Assembly (NCBI GenBank): GCA_016180855.1
Contig: JACPAL010000003.1
Coordinates: forward strand, 1 to 64,000
Origin: Deltaproteobacteria bacterium
Lineage (GTDB): Bacteria; UBA10199; JACPAL01
DNA: 64,000 nucleotides
Direction of reading: 5' to 3'
In this document: piece after piece, positions 44,182 to 53,488 of the stretch
How positions within the stretch are numbered: the stretch's first letter is position 1
How the letters are laid out: each line of letters begins with the position of its first letter
Translations under genes and position numbers: made by a program
The notes under the pieces: model-generated
Database searches by the model: none
Told to the model about the DNA's origin: nothing
Seen by the model: only the letters and a program-made list of their open reading frames with translations

Positions 44182-45663
44182 TTAAAACAACATTCCTTTC
44201 ACCGATTCCTGCGCAATCACCATGAGACTTGTCGGAAGGAGCCCCAAATAAAGGACGGCAAAGAGACAGATGACGAGCCCGGCAATCAACAGCTTGGAAA
44301 CAGGCTGGGGTGTTAGCGGGTTTCCTTTTTGGAAATACATTTTTACGATCGGACCGAGATAGTAATAGACAGAAACGGCACTGTTTAACACCGCAACCAC
44401 GACAAGGCCTGTCAGACCTGCCTGAACCGCACCGGAAAAGAGATAAAATTTTCCGACAAAACCGATCGTTGGCGGGATTCCAATCAAGGAGAGGAGAAAA
44501 AAAGTCAGGCTGGCGGCCAAGACAGGCCGCTTCTCGGCTAGAGAGGCATATTCGGAAATTTCATCAGGCTCTGAGGAACCACGACCCAAGGCCACAACAA
44601 CGCCAAACGCCCCGAGTGTCATGAACGAGTAGGCAAAGAGATAAAACAGCACCGCAGCGAGCGTTGTCTCAAAAGAGGTCTTTTCCTGAAAGGCGGCGGC
44701 AACACCGACCAGGGCATAACCGGCATGGGCGATCGAGGAATAGGCGAGCATCCTCTTGATATTCGTCTGACGAAGCGCCATGAGATTTCCGACCGTCATC
44801 GTCAGCGCGGAGAGTGTCCAAAAGATGGGGACCCAAGGGACCTGGAGAGTTTCCATCAACGGCACAACAAGGCGGAGAAGGGCGGCAAATCCGCCGGCCT
44901 TGACCGCCGAGGCCATGAGGCCGGTGACTGGTGTGGGGGCCCCCTCATAAACATCAGGAGACCAGAATTGGAAAGGGACCGCCGCTATTTTAAAGGCGAC
45001 ACCAACGAGGAGGAGGAGAGAGCCAAGTCCCATCAGAATCCCCTCGGAGTCGGAGACCAGATCGGAGATCTTGGCGATATCGGCCAGATCGGTGGAACCG
45101 GTCGCACCGAACAAGAGCGCTATCCCATACAGCAGAAAACCGGAGGCGAAAGAACCAAGGATGAAGTATTTCAAGGCCGCTTCGTAGGAACGAACAGAAC
45201 CTCTTTGAAATCCGGCCAGGATATAGGCAGAGAGCGAGGCAATTTCAATCCCAAGAAAGAGGATGAGCAGGTCTGCCGCGTGCGCAATCAGCATGAGACC
45301 AGCGGTTGTGAGTAGCAGGAGGGTGTAATATTCGCCCCCCTCCAGACCTCTCTCCTTGAGGTAATCATGGGAAAAGAAGAGCGAGAGGAACAGGGCGATT
45401 AAAAAGATCGCATCGAGACAGAAGGCAAGCCGGTCGAAGGACAAGAGGGCAATCGAGGTCGGTTCCATCCTCCACCATCCCGCCCCGACAAGAAACAGCG
45501 AGGAGAGCGCCAGTAAAGCGGCAATAACCCAGTAAATCGAGTGAGGAAGCGTTTTGGCAACGGCAGAGAATATCAGGATGAGGATCGCCCCGGTCACCAG
45601 GAGCCATATCGGGAGGGCCGCAAAGATAAGCTGTGACCAGTCAGTTGTTTTGAGTATTTCCAT
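44182..45663 (-). CDS. nuoN: NADH-quinone oxidoreductase subunit N
   Basis: A 493-residue, antiporter-like complex I subunit with about 14 membrane helices. Family motifs seen are S-L-S-A-Y-I-L-A-G-F, L-K-Y-F-I-L-G-S-F-A-S-G, F-K-I-A-A-V-P-F-Q-F-W-S-P-D-V-Y-E-G, the Lys and Glu of the proton path and Y-S-S-I-A-H-A-G-Y. It moves protons across the inner membrane. It overlaps nuoM by 23 bases. Confidence 0.96.
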   Translation of the reverse strand: MEILKTTDWSQLIFAALPIWLLVTGAILILIFSAVAKTLPHSIYWVIAALLALSSLFLVGAGWWRMEPTSIALLSFDRLAFCLDAIFLIALFLSLFFSHDYLKERGLEGGEYYTLLLLTTAGLMLIAHAADLLILFLGIEIASLSAYILAGFQRGSVRSYEAALKYFILGSFASGFLLYGIALLFGATGSTDLADIAKISDLVSDSEGILMGLGSLLLLVGVAFKIAAVPFQFWSPDVYEGAPTPVTGLMASAVKAGGFAALLRLVVPLMETLQVPWVPIFWTLSALTMTVGNLMALRQTNIKRMLAYSSIAHAGYALVGVAAAFQEKTSFETTLAAVLFYLFAYSFMTLGAFGVVVALGRGSSEPDEISEYASLAEKRPVLAASLTFFLLSLIGIPPTIGFVGKFYLFSGAVQAGLTGLVVVAVLNSAVSVYYYLGPIVKMYFQKGNPLTPQPVSKLLIAGLVICLFAVLYLGLLPTSLMVIAQESVKGMLF

Positions 45664-47134
45664 GGCTAAAGTACACCGTATTTTCCAAAAGTTGGTTGAC
45701 GGCGTTATCCATTCTCTTCAGTAAAAACCCGGGGTAAAAACCGATCCAGAAAATCAGAAAGACCAGGGGAAGAAGGAGCCCGATCTCACGCGGTGTGAGG
45801 TCCCGAAGCATCCTGTTTTCCTTTTTGTTTAAAGGGCCAAAAAAGACGCGGCGAACCATCCAGAGAAGGTAGACGGCGGCAAAGATGATCCCAATTCCTC
45901 CAATCGCTGCGAAGAGCGGCCCCACCTTGTAGGTTCCCAGCAGGATGAGAAACTCTCCAACAAATCCGTTCGTTCCGGGCAGACCCAGGGAGGAGAGAGA
46001 GACGATCAGGAACAGCATGGCAAAGATCGGCATCGAAGAGGCAAGGCCACCGAAATCGGCTATCTGACGGCTGTGGCGTCGCTCATAGATCATTCCGACC
46101 AAGAGAAAGAGGGCGCCGGTGGAGATTCCATGGTTCACCATCTGAAGCGTTGCCCCGGCGATCCCCTGAGGGGTGAGAGAGAAAATCCCCAACATGACGA
46201 ATCCCAGGTGGGAAACGGAGGAATAGGCGACGAGCTTCTTCATATCTTCCTGGACCATGGAGACGAGTGCCCCATAAACAATCCCGATGACTGAGAGGAT
46301 CATAAACAGCGGGGCGAGGCGCTCCACGGCCTGGGGAAAGAGGGGAAGGGCGAAGCGTACAAACCCGTAAGTCCCCATCTTTAGAAGGACACCGGCCAGG
46401 ATAACGCTACCGGCGGTCGGTGCCTCGACGTGCGCATCCGGCAACCAGGTGTGAAACGGAAAAAGCGGGACCTTGACTGCAAAGGCCAAGGCAAAGGCAC
46501 CAAACAGGAGGAGCTGTTTGGTTTCACTGAGTCCCAGACGGTACAGATCCAGAAGATTGAACGTCTTCCCGGCCAAAGAATAGAGGGCGAGGATCGCGGC
46601 GAGCATCAAAAGACTTCCGACCATCGTGTACAGCACGAACTTCAGGGCGGCATAAACCCGCCTCGGGCCGCCCCAGAGGCCAATTAAAAAATACATCGGA
46701 ATCAACATCGCCTCCCAAAAGACATAAAAGAGAAACAGATCGAGGCTTGCGAAAACCCCCAACATCCCGGTCTGGAGGAGGAGAAAAAAGACCAGGAACT
46801 GGCGGATCTTCTTCTTGGGCTCTTCCCAGCAGGAGAGAAAAATGATCGGCATCAGAAAGGTGGTCAGTAGAACCAGTGGCAGGCTGAAGCCATCAAGCCC
46901 CAGACGGTAATAAACATTGAACAGGGGTAACCACGGGACGACTTCCTGAAATTCGAAGGGAGAGGTTCCCTGAAAAAGGGCCAAGAGACGCAGTGACAAG
47001 GCAAGCGGGATCAATGTGGTCAAGAAAGCGATCGAACGTTGAAGGCGGTCGTTTGAAACGAGAGAAAGGGGGAGGATGCCCGCGAGAGGAGAGAAGATGA
47101 GAAGCGACAAAAGATGGTTATCCAAAAAGTTCAT
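45641..47134 (-). CDS. nuoM: NADH-quinone oxidoreductase subunit M
   Basis: A 497-residue antiporter-like subunit. Seen are Y-Y-R-L-G-L-D-G-F-S-L-P-L, F-Y-V-F-W-E-A-M-L-I-P-M-Y-F-L-I-G, V-P-L-F-P-F-H-T-W-L-P-D-A-H-V-E-A-P and Y-S-S-V-S-H-L-G-F. The conserved Glu of W-E-A-M and the channel Lys are present. Full length; overlaps nuoL by four bases. Confidence 0.96.
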   Translation of the reverse strand: MNFLDNHLLSLLIFSPLAGILPLSLVSNDRLQRSIAFLTTLIPLALSLRLLALFQGTSPFEFQEVVPWLPLFNVYYRLGLDGFSLPLVLLTTFLMPIIFLSCWEEPKKKIRQFLVFFLLLQTGMLGVFASLDLFLFYVFWEAMLIPMYFLIGLWGGPRRVYAALKFVLYTMVGSLLMLAAILALYSLAGKTFNLLDLYRLGLSETKQLLLFGAFALAFAVKVPLFPFHTWLPDAHVEAPTAGSVILAGVLLKMGTYGFVRFALPLFPQAVERLAPLFMILSVIGIVYGALVSMVQEDMKKLVAYSSVSHLGFVMLGIFSLTPQGIAGATLQMVNHGISTGALFLLVGMIYERRHSRQIADFGGLASSMPIFAMLFLIVSLSSLGLPGTNGFVGEFLILLGTYKVGPLFAAIGGIGIIFAAVYLLWMVRRVFFGPLNKKENRMLRDLTPREIGLLLPLVFLIFWIGFYPGFLLKRMDNAVNQLLENTVYFSHGNTQNN

Positions 47135-49107
47135 AAAATCACGCAGGCGATCAGAAAAATCACTCCTACAATAAAGAAGAGGGCATAATTTTGAACAACC
47201 CCCGTTTGAAGAAGGTTTAAGGTTCGACCCATCAGACCGACCGTCTCCGCAGAGCCATGAACGAGAAGGCCATCGACCACCTTTTCATCATGAAACCGCC
47301 AGAGGACAACGCGCGAAAAGGACTCGATCGATCGGACAACAAGAAAATTGTAGATCTCATCCAGGTAATATTTCTCTTCCAGAATTTTATGGAGTCGTCT
47401 GAACCGTCCTGCCAGGCGATCCATGATGGCCGGCTTCTGGGCGTACAGAATCATGGTGATGAGGCCTAAGTGAAAAACCCAGAGGAGCGTCACAACGGAG
47501 AACAAAAGCTCAAGCCCATGCCCCGCCGCCTCGAGGAGATCGAAAAAATGCTCGTAAGGGAAGAGCGGGGCTAGCCACTTGAAGAAATGATCTCCTCCAT
47601 GAAGTGCCTCCGGAATTGCCATCCAACCCCCTCCCAGCGAGAGGAGCCCCAGAAGGATCAACGGAATCGTCATGCTGAGAGGAGACTCATGGAGATGCGC
47701 CAATTTCTCCTTCTCCGTTCGGTTGGATCCCAGAAAGACAACGGTCAAGAGACGAGACATATAAAAAGCGGTGAGCCCGGCGGTTACAAAACCGACGCCC
47801 CAGAGGATCTTGTGGTTTGTTGCAAAGGTCTGAAAGAGGATCGCATCCTTGCTGAAAAAACCGGCAAACGGAAAGAGGCCAACAATGGCGAGGGTCGCCA
47901 TAAAAAAGGTAGCAAAGGTGACCGGCATCCTCTTTCGAAGGCCGCCCATTTTCCAGATATCCTGTTCGCCCGAGAGCGCATGGATGACCGAACCGGAACC
48001 GAGAAAGAGACAGGCCTTGAAAAAGGCATGGGTGACCAGGTGGAAAATGGCGGCAGAAAAGGCCCCGACACCCAAGGCCAGAAACATGTACCCGAGCTGG
48101 GAAACGGTGGAATAGGCCAAGACTTTTTTGATGTCTCGCTGCACGAGTCCGATCGTGGCGGCAAAAAAGGCGGTGGAGGCGCCAATGACGGCGACAACCT
48201 CCATCGCAACGGGTGACAGCGTATAGAGGAAATGAAGGCGGGCGATCATGTAGATGCCGGCGGTCACCATCGTTGCGGCATGGATGAGGGCCGAGACCGG
48301 TGTTGGACCAGCCATCGCATCGGGAAGCCAGACATACAGGGGGATCTGGGCCGATTTTCCAACGGCCCCCGTGAACAGGAGAAGGCAGGCGAGTGTCGCT
48401 ACCCCTGAGAGCTCCGTGCGATACTGCTGGAGGATGTCAAAACTGAGCAGGCCATGCGGCGAAGCCACCCCCTTTTTGACGAGTACGGTGTAGAGAACGA
48501 ACATCCCGAGAAGGAAACCAAGATCTCCTATCCGGTTGACAATGAACGCCTTCTTGCCGGCATAAGCCTTGGCTGGGTCCTCGAACCAGAACCCAATCAA
48601 AAGATAGGAACAAAGGCCGACCCCTTCCCAACCGACGAACATCAAGGGAAGATTTCCCGCTAAAACGAGTACGAGCATCGAAAAGAGGAAGAGATTGAGA
48701 TACGAAAAGTAGCGGGCGAACCCCTTGTCGTGGGACATGTAACCGACCGAATAAAGATGGATCAGGGAGCCGACCCCTGTCACCACCAAAGAGAGGGTGA
48801 GTGAAAGGCGATCGACCTTGAAGGCGACGTGGGCCGCAAAATCATCAAAGGCAATCCAGGTCCAGAGGGGGGCCGTTGAAATCCCTTCAGCAGGATTTTT
48901 AGCAAGAGAAAAGAGGAGCAGGGTTAGTCCAAATGCCCCGAGCGGGAGTCCAACCCCGATCAATGAGACCAACGCCTTTGGGACCTCTCTTAAGCCGCTC
49001 CGGCAAAGAACCGCAACGATACCGTTTAAGAATGCCCCCAGGAGTGGCAGGAGCGGTAGCAATGCCACAAAGGCAGCCAGCGGCAGACCTAGAACGAGTG
49101 ATTCCAT
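47131..49107 (-). CDS. nuoL: NADH-quinone oxidoreductase subunit L
   Basis: A 658-residue subunit, the distal proton-pumping module with the long lateral helix at the C-terminus. Seen are F-V-G-W-E-G-V-G-L-C-S-Y-L-L-I-G-F-W, F-I-V-N-R-I-G-D-L-G-F, P-L-Y-V-W-L-P-D-A-M-A-G-P-T-P-V-S-A-L-I-H-A and Y-S-T-V-S-Q-L-G-Y-M. Full length. It starts six bases after the nuoK stop. Confidence 0.96.
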   Translation of the reverse strand: MESLVLGLPLAAFVALLPLLPLLGAFLNGIVAVLCRSGLREVPKALVSLIGVGLPLGAFGLTLLLFSLAKNPAEGISTAPLWTWIAFDDFAAHVAFKVDRLSLTLSLVVTGVGSLIHLYSVGYMSHDKGFARYFSYLNLFLFSMLVLVLAGNLPLMFVGWEGVGLCSYLLIGFWFEDPAKAYAGKKAFIVNRIGDLGFLLGMFVLYTVLVKKGVASPHGLLSFDILQQYRTELSGVATLACLLLFTGAVGKSAQIPLYVWLPDAMAGPTPVSALIHAATMVTAGIYMIARLHFLYTLSPVAMEVVAVIGASTAFFAATIGLVQRDIKKVLAYSTVSQLGYMFLALGVGAFSAAIFHLVTHAFFKACLFLGSGSVIHALSGEQDIWKMGGLRKRMPVTFATFFMATLAIVGLFPFAGFFSKDAILFQTFATNHKILWGVGFVTAGLTAFYMSRLLTVVFLGSNRTEKEKLAHLHESPLSMTIPLILLGLLSLGGGWMAIPEALHGGDHFFKWLAPLFPYEHFFDLLEAAGHGLELLFSVVTLLWVFHLGLITMILYAQKPAIMDRLAGRFRRLHKILEEKYYLDEIYNFLVVRSIESFSRVVLWRFHDEKVVDGLLVHGSAETVGLMGRTLNLLQTGVVQNYALFFIVGVIFLIACVIL

Positions 49108-49113
49108 CGTTAC

Positions 49114-49416
49114 CTAACCTCTCAAAAATTTGAAATGACCCAGATCGATCGTTCCCTGTTTTCTAAAAATGGCTACCACAATCGCAAGCCCTACCGTTGC
49201 CTCGGCGGCGGCCAGGGCAATAACAAAAAATGAGATTACCTGACCCTCAAGGAGACCATGAAACCTGGAGAATGCGACGAACGCAAGATTGCTCGCATTC
49301 AGCATCAACTCGATTGACATGAGGATGACAATTGCATTTCGGCGTGTGAGCACGCCGGCAACTCCGATGATAAAAAGAAGGGCGGAAAGCATCACGTAAT
49401 GACCGAGGGTGATCAT
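49114..49416 (-). CDS. nuoK: NADH-quinone oxidoreductase subunit K
   Basis: A 100-residue subunit with three membrane helices. G-V-L-T-R-R-N-A-I, the conserved Glu in [12 protein letters not shown], and [11 protein letters not shown] are the family marks and the proton-path acids. It overlaps nuoJ by four bases. Confidence 0.96.
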   Translation of the reverse strand: MITLGHYVMLSALLFIIGVAGVLTRRNAIVILMSIELMLNASNLAFVAFSRFHGLLEGQVISFFVIALAAAEATVGLAIVVAIFRKQGTIDLGHFKFLRG

Positions 49417-49907
49417 GCTCTTTTCCTCCCCAAAACGACCGCCCCGATCATTGCAATCAGCAACAGCAGGGAAATCGCCTCAAACGGGACCAGAAACTTT
49501 GAGAAGAGGAGCCTTCCAACTTCCTGGACCGATCCATAGTCCTTCGATAGGAACGGAGAGAACGGTTTTGAAATCATTCCTATCTTCAATATCAGGAGAA
49601 AACCGAAGTAGCTCGCAAATAGAATTCCCAGGACGGAGGAGTAGGAGAGTTTTAGTCGCAAAAGCTCCTCATGTCCCAGATTAAGAAGCATGATAATGAA
49701 GACAAACAGGACCATGACCGCTCCGGCATAAACCAGGACCTGGAGTACTGCCAAAAAGTGGGCTCCGAGCAGGACAAAGAGACAGGCGATTCCAAACAGG
49801 GTCAGAATAAGGGCGCAGGCCGATGAGAGTGTGTTTCTAAAGGTGATGACAAAAATAGCGGAAAGAACCGAAAGACCGGCAAAAAGATAGAATAAAATCA
49901 ACTCCAT
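49413..49907 (-). CDS. nuoJ: NADH-quinone oxidoreductase subunit J
   Basis: About 164 residues with five membrane helices and the family segment [21 protein letters not shown] chose the ATG at 49907; the frame is open 13 codons further upstream. It is the first nuo gene here: the next gene upstream on the strand is a DUF3047 gene, so nuoA to nuoI are not in this operon. Confidence 0.93.
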   Translation of the reverse strand: MELILFYLFAGLSVLSAIFVITFRNTLSSACALILTLFGIACLFVLLGAHFLAVLQVLVYAGAVMVLFVFIIMLLNLGHEELLRLKLSYSSVLGILFASYFGFLLILKIGMISKPFSPFLSKDYGSVQEVGRLLFSKFLVPFEAISLLLLIAMIGAVVLGRKRA

Positions 49908-49989
49908 GCCGGCTGCGGTTCTAACGGTGCTTACGGGACAAATCAAGAAGTAAAAGGGGAGAAAAGGATAACCTTATTCCGACAGGCTC

Positions 49990-50673
49990 CTAGCTCCTTG
50001 AGACGGCAAAATCATCGTAATCACAGGCCGATGGAGAGTGGGTCGCATTGCCGTCGGTCAAGATTCCAAATCCGATTGGATTCGCCCTCGGTTTTTCCTT
50101 AAAAATTCTCTGGTAGTCGTTTAAGACATCCACCTTGATCTCCTGCCAGCTGCCGGGCGAACCTCGATTCATCACCACAAAATATGCCTTTCCCGGCTTT
50201 TTAACAGCGACGGTTCCTACGGATAAGGAACTGCTCCAGACATATTTCAGGCTGTTGCCGGTGTATCCGCCGAAAACGACGTAGACACCGCAGGCACTGT
50301 CATTTTTTGTCGGTTCGGATTCCTTCGCCCCTTGCGGGAGGAGACGGGCCCGCCAACGCCATTGGAAGATCGGGTGTTTTTCCAATTCCCAGTGAAACCG
50401 CCGAAAAATCTGGATGGAGATATCTTGGTCATCCTTTCCCGCCAGATAACGATTCCCGTTCTCTTCACGAACCTCATACACCTGCCGTGCCTTCCCCCCC
50501 TGAAACGGGAAGGTTCGAAAGTGCCTTGGAAATTTTTGAACGAAGCTGTTCGAAAAATTTTCTATTTGTAAAGGGGCGTTGGGGGGACCTGGATCTCTTT
50601 CTTCGGCGGGTAAATTGGAGCAAATTCCGCTCCAAAATGAGAAAGTCAAAAGAACAACAGTCGATTTATTCAT
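49990..50673 (-). CDS. DUF3047 exported protein
   Basis: A 227-residue protein with a signal peptide (about 1-22). The mature part has the DUF3047 look: W-R-W-R-A-R-L-L-P, the D-S-A-C-G-V-Y-V-V-F-G-G segment, Y-V-W-S-S-S-L, Y-F-V-V-M-N-R-G and the C-terminal G-I-L-T-D-G-N-A-T-H-S. The function of this family is unknown; the fold is probably a beta sandwich. It overlaps tonB by eight bases, the last gene of the cobalamin operon. Confidence 0.8.
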   Translation of the reverse strand: MNKSTVVLLTFSFWSGICSNLPAEERDPGPPNAPLQIENFSNSFVQKFPRHFRTFPFQGGKARQVYEVREENGNRYLAGKDDQDISIQIFRRFHWELEKHPIFQWRWRARLLPQGAKESEPTKNDSACGVYVVFGGYTGNSLKYVWSSSLSVGTVAVKKPGKAYFVVMNRGSPGSWQEIKVDVLNDYQRIFKEKPRANPIGFGILTDGNATHSPSACDYDDFAVSRS

Positions 50674-51208
50674 AATTCAACCAGACGAAGATGGGTTCCT
50701 TATAGAGGGGGTACGGCACCCCTTTTTGAACCGTTTTTAAGGCAGCCTCATCAAAAATCGTTTGACCGGAAGACTGCTCTACCACCAGCTGCGACAAACC
50801 ACCCTCCCCGTTAATTTGAAATCGAACACCAACCTTTCCGCTCTTTCCCATTTTCTGGGCGAGGTACGGATAATATCGGTTTTTTTCGATTTGTGTACGA
50901 ATCTTTGCAAGAAGCGGATCCGTACCCTCCGGGCCGGACCCGGTTGGATTTAATACACCTTCACGCCCTGCCTGGAGGGGACCACTTGTTTTATTTCCCC
51001 TCCCGCCACTCGTCGACCCACCTTCCGAAGGCCAAGGGGAGGGTGTTCCTCCGGATAAAACAACTTGAATTCGCTCCTCTCCACCGGCGAGCGGAGAGGG
51101 GGGAAAATGGAAAAACAGAGAGGCAACAAGGGCCCCACCACAGTGGAGCCCCAAAGAGATAACAATGAATCGAAAGAGTCGAATCAAACTAGGCTGTTGC
51201 CGATTCAC
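50666..51208 (-). CDS. tonB: TonB energy transducer
   Basis: A 180-residue TonB. There is one N-terminal membrane anchor (about 12-32), a Gly/Ser/Pro-rich periplasmic linker and a C-terminal TonB domain (about 100-180: R-Y-Y-P-Y-L-A-Q-K, G-K-V-G-V-R-F-Q-I, S-S-G-Q-T-I-F-D-E-A-A). The linker is short and lacks the typical Pro-Glu/Pro-Lys repeats. TonB passes the proton-motive force to outer-membrane receptors; here its natural partner is the receptor encoded at the head of the operon. ExbB and ExbD are not in the window. Confidence 0.88.
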   Translation of the reverse strand: MNRQQPSLIRLFRFIVISLGLHCGGALVASLFFHFPPSPLAGGEERIQVVLSGGTPSPWPSEGGSTSGGRGNKTSGPLQAGREGVLNPTGSGPEGTDPLLAKIRTQIEKNRYYPYLAQKMGKSGKVGVRFQINGEGGLSQLVVEQSSGQTIFDEAALKTVQKGVPYPLYKEPIFVWLNYE

Positions 51209-51704
51209 GAAGCGCCGACCAGGAGCGACTCAACAATGCGAAGCCGCTGAAGAGCGTTGCCGTGTACAGCAGATCTCCGATCAGGGTATTTTGGAAGAAC
51301 GGGATTGCTGCGATGTAACAGGTGACAAGGCCATCAACTGTTTTTGGATAGAACACCCCAACGAGCCAGACTCCGAGATTGGAGAGCAGAAAGAAGAGAA
51401 CGGAGCTTACAAGGGCAGCCCCCGTCACGCGGAAAAAGCTCTTCCGCTGTGAGACAAACTGACCGATTGCCACAATGAGCAGAAAGCTTAGATAGACCAG
51501 CGGCATCTCCGGATGAAAACCGAGTATGAGATCACTCAGAAACATCGCCACAAGCGGTAAACTATACGCCCACTGTTTCGGAAGGTGAGCTCCTCCGAAG
51601 AGGGCGATCGCCGTGATCGGTGCGAAATTCCAGGGATGTGGAATCAGCCGACTCAAGGCAGCCGCGAGGACGATAGCGATGACAGTCAGGATACGAGGTT
51701 TCAT
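51189..51704 (-). CDS. DUF6580-like integral membrane protein
   Basis: A 171-residue membrane protein with five or six hydrophobic segments, starting M-K-P-R-I-L-T-V. The segment N-F-A-P-I-T-A-I-A-L-F-G-G-A and the L-P-L-V-A-M-F-L-S-D pattern are typical of DUF6580, which resembles ECF-transporter substrate subunits. In a cobalamin operon it is a fair candidate for moving cobalamin or a precursor across the inner membrane (inference). I chose the ATG at 51704; the frame opens seven codons earlier. It overlaps tonB by 20 bases. Confidence 0.72.
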   Translation of the reverse strand: MKPRILTVIAIVLAAALSRLIPHPWNFAPITAIALFGGAHLPKQWAYSLPLVAMFLSDLILGFHPEMPLVYLSFLLIVAIGQFVSQRKSFFRVTGAALVSSVLFFLLSNLGVWLVGVFYPKTVDGLVTCYIAAIPFFQNTLIGDLLYTATLFSGFALLSRSWSALRESATA

Positions 51705-51737
51705 AATTTTCTCCTTTTCAATCAATTAATGATGAAC

Positions 51738-52985
51738 TCACTTTTCAGTAGCCACCGCCACCGGTGGATCGAGCCTTAAATAACGCCCCAATCTCCTACG
51801 TGTTTCAAGGTCATAAACAAAGGTTCCACTATTTTCAAGGGTTGAACCGCGATCGGCCACCATCAAGGTTGACCCAACAGCCAGGTCACCAATAAATCCC
51901 CCATCGCTGAAATGCCAAGGTTCTGGATCGAGGACAAGACGATCGACATCAAACGACCGGACTTCAGCCGAATGAGGGGTGAAATCGTCCTGATTGGTGA
52001 AATTCAAGGTGAAGAAACCTCGACGACCGCTAATTTCAATATCTCCGGGCGACCCGCTCATGAGGAACCGATTGTACAGTTCTTCATGTCCAATGAAGTA
52101 GCCCCCGACAATCCTCGCATTGAGATCAAAAAACCCGACGGCACGACCTTCCGGAGGGAAAAAATTGCCAGCGCAGCTAAAAAAGAGCTCTCCAGTCTCT
52201 GCGTGGGCGATGCCGACCGGATTGAGACATTCCGTAAGGGGAAAAACGCGCAGATTATCTTCATCCCCGGTGTAAATTTCCCCTAATTTTCCATCTGTGT
52301 TGGCATAATAGTCGGATTGAAGATCCCCCAAGAGGATGAAGAGCGTGCCCCCGACAGCGACCATGTTGCCGGCAAATGAGTGCATATCTCCATCTGGATT
52401 CATAAAAGAGGTGAAATCAAATCGATTTGGAGCAATCAGACCGGTTGCAAGATCGATCTTTACCACATCTCCCGAAATGGCTGGGTGGTTCAAGGAGACG
52501 TAGGCAAAACCGTCTTTCACGACGACCGCCTGTGGGTTGCTGTTATCCTCGAAGTCGATCTTTTCCACTCCCCCAAAGTTGAAGCAGGAGCTTCCGGTAT
52601 CCACATCCAGGCACTTCAGGGAATCCTCGCCCCACCGCTGGAGTAGATACGCCTTCCGGCCGTAAAGAAAAACGGTTGAATCGGAGTAGACCGGCATAGA
52701 CCGTCCATCGACGAATGAAGATCCCTTCTCACTAAATACCAGGGCATTTCCACGTGCGGCGACATAATCGCCCTCGACGACGACCGAGAGTTTTTCGGGA
52801 GCGGGCGGTGGATTGACAACTCCTTCATCTTTTTCAACCCCTCCATCATCCCGGGAGCGGTTCCCTCCGCCTCCCACAGGCCCGGTTCCCGGACGGGGTT
52901 CGTAATCGTCCTCTGAAAAGATTCCACAGGCCGCCAAGAGACCGGCGGCTGTAGAGGCTATTGCTGTGATGTGACGTGCTTGCAT
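51738..52985 (-). CDS. Surface beta-propeller lipoprotein, second of two
   Basis: A 415-residue lipoprotein: lipobox L-A-A-C at about residues 17-20, then a Gly-rich linker and a repeat-rich beta domain (about 65-410). It is homologous to the propeller lipoprotein encoded at 54589. Both have an E-C-x-N-P segment, T-G-[EK]-[IL]-F-[FV]-x-C-A and a final Y-x-L or F-L-D-x-x-T stretch. A propeller fold is inferred from that pattern. No enzyme motif is seen. By analogy with BtuG it may bind cobalamin at the surface. GAAAGGGGA precedes the ATG. Confidence 0.72.
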   Translation of the reverse strand: MQARHITAIASTAAGLLAACGIFSEDDYEPRPGTGPVGGGGNRSRDDGGVEKDEGVVNPPPAPEKLSVVVEGDYVAARGNALVFSEKGSSFVDGRSMPVYSDSTVFLYGRKAYLLQRWGEDSLKCLDVDTGSSCFNFGGVEKIDFEDNSNPQAVVVKDGFAYVSLNHPAISGDVVKIDLATGLIAPNRFDFTSFMNPDGDMHSFAGNMVAVGGTLFILLGDLQSDYYANTDGKLGEIYTGDEDNLRVFPLTECLNPVGIAHAETGELFFSCAGNFFPPEGRAVGFFDLNARIVGGYFIGHEELYNRFLMSGSPGDIEISGRRGFFTLNFTNQDDFTPHSAEVRSFDVDRLVLDPEPWHFSDGGFIGDLAVGSTLMVADRGSTLENSGTFVYDLETRRRLGRYLRLDPPVAVATEK

Positions 52986-53488
52986 GAATGTCCCCTTTCT
53001 AATGTTTGGTTAAGATCTTCAATCTTTTTTTCTAGCGCCTTTTGCCTTCCTAGAATTTCCTTCTCACGAAGATCGCTTTGATCAATAAAATGTTGCTGAC
53101 GATTTAGATTTTTATACGGGCTTTTGGCGTTGTAGTCCTGGAAGGAGGGGAAGTACTCGAGAAGGCCCCAGTAGTCGAGGCAAAAGGCGAGGTGCGGTTT
53201 TATGTGATCTGTATAGATGGGGGTGGAGATATCCCCCCAAAAGAGTTCAAAGAGACGGAGTACCCCATAAAAGAGGACGATACTGGAGATCCTCGGGTGC
53301 TCTTCCCAGAATTTCTTGATCGGCGAAAAAAGACTGGGCCACTTGGAGCCGTTTTCAAGTGCCTTGAGACCCTTATGGATCTCTTGGGCCAGTGAATCAT
53401 CAATGGCTATTTGAGCCAGCGGGAGCGGCAAGGATGTTCTGACAGGATAGGCCCCTGTGCGAGCAAGTTTTAAGCCGACCATGAACAT
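52958..53488 (-). CDS. Hypothetical protein in cobalamin operon
   Basis: A 176-residue protein of no known family. A hydrophobic segment lies at about 70-85 (I-S-S-I-V-L-F-Y-G-V-L-R-L). The C-terminus, about 125-170, is a charged coiled coil (L-R-E-K-E-I-L-G-R-Q-K-A-L-E-K-K-I-E-D-L). There is no signal peptide. It overlaps the propeller lipoprotein gene by 28 bases and ends the upstream lipoprotein gene by one base. It is real by operon placement; function open. Confidence 0.55.
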   Translation of the reverse strand: MFMVGLKLARTGAYPVRTSLPLPLAQIAIDDSLAQEIHKGLKALENGSKWPSLFSPIKKFWEEHPRISSIVLFYGVLRLFELFWGDISTPIYTDHIKPHLAFCLDYWGLLEYFPSFQDYNAKSPYKNLNRQQHFIDQSDLREKEILGRQKALEKKIEDLNQTLERGHSCKHVTSQQ

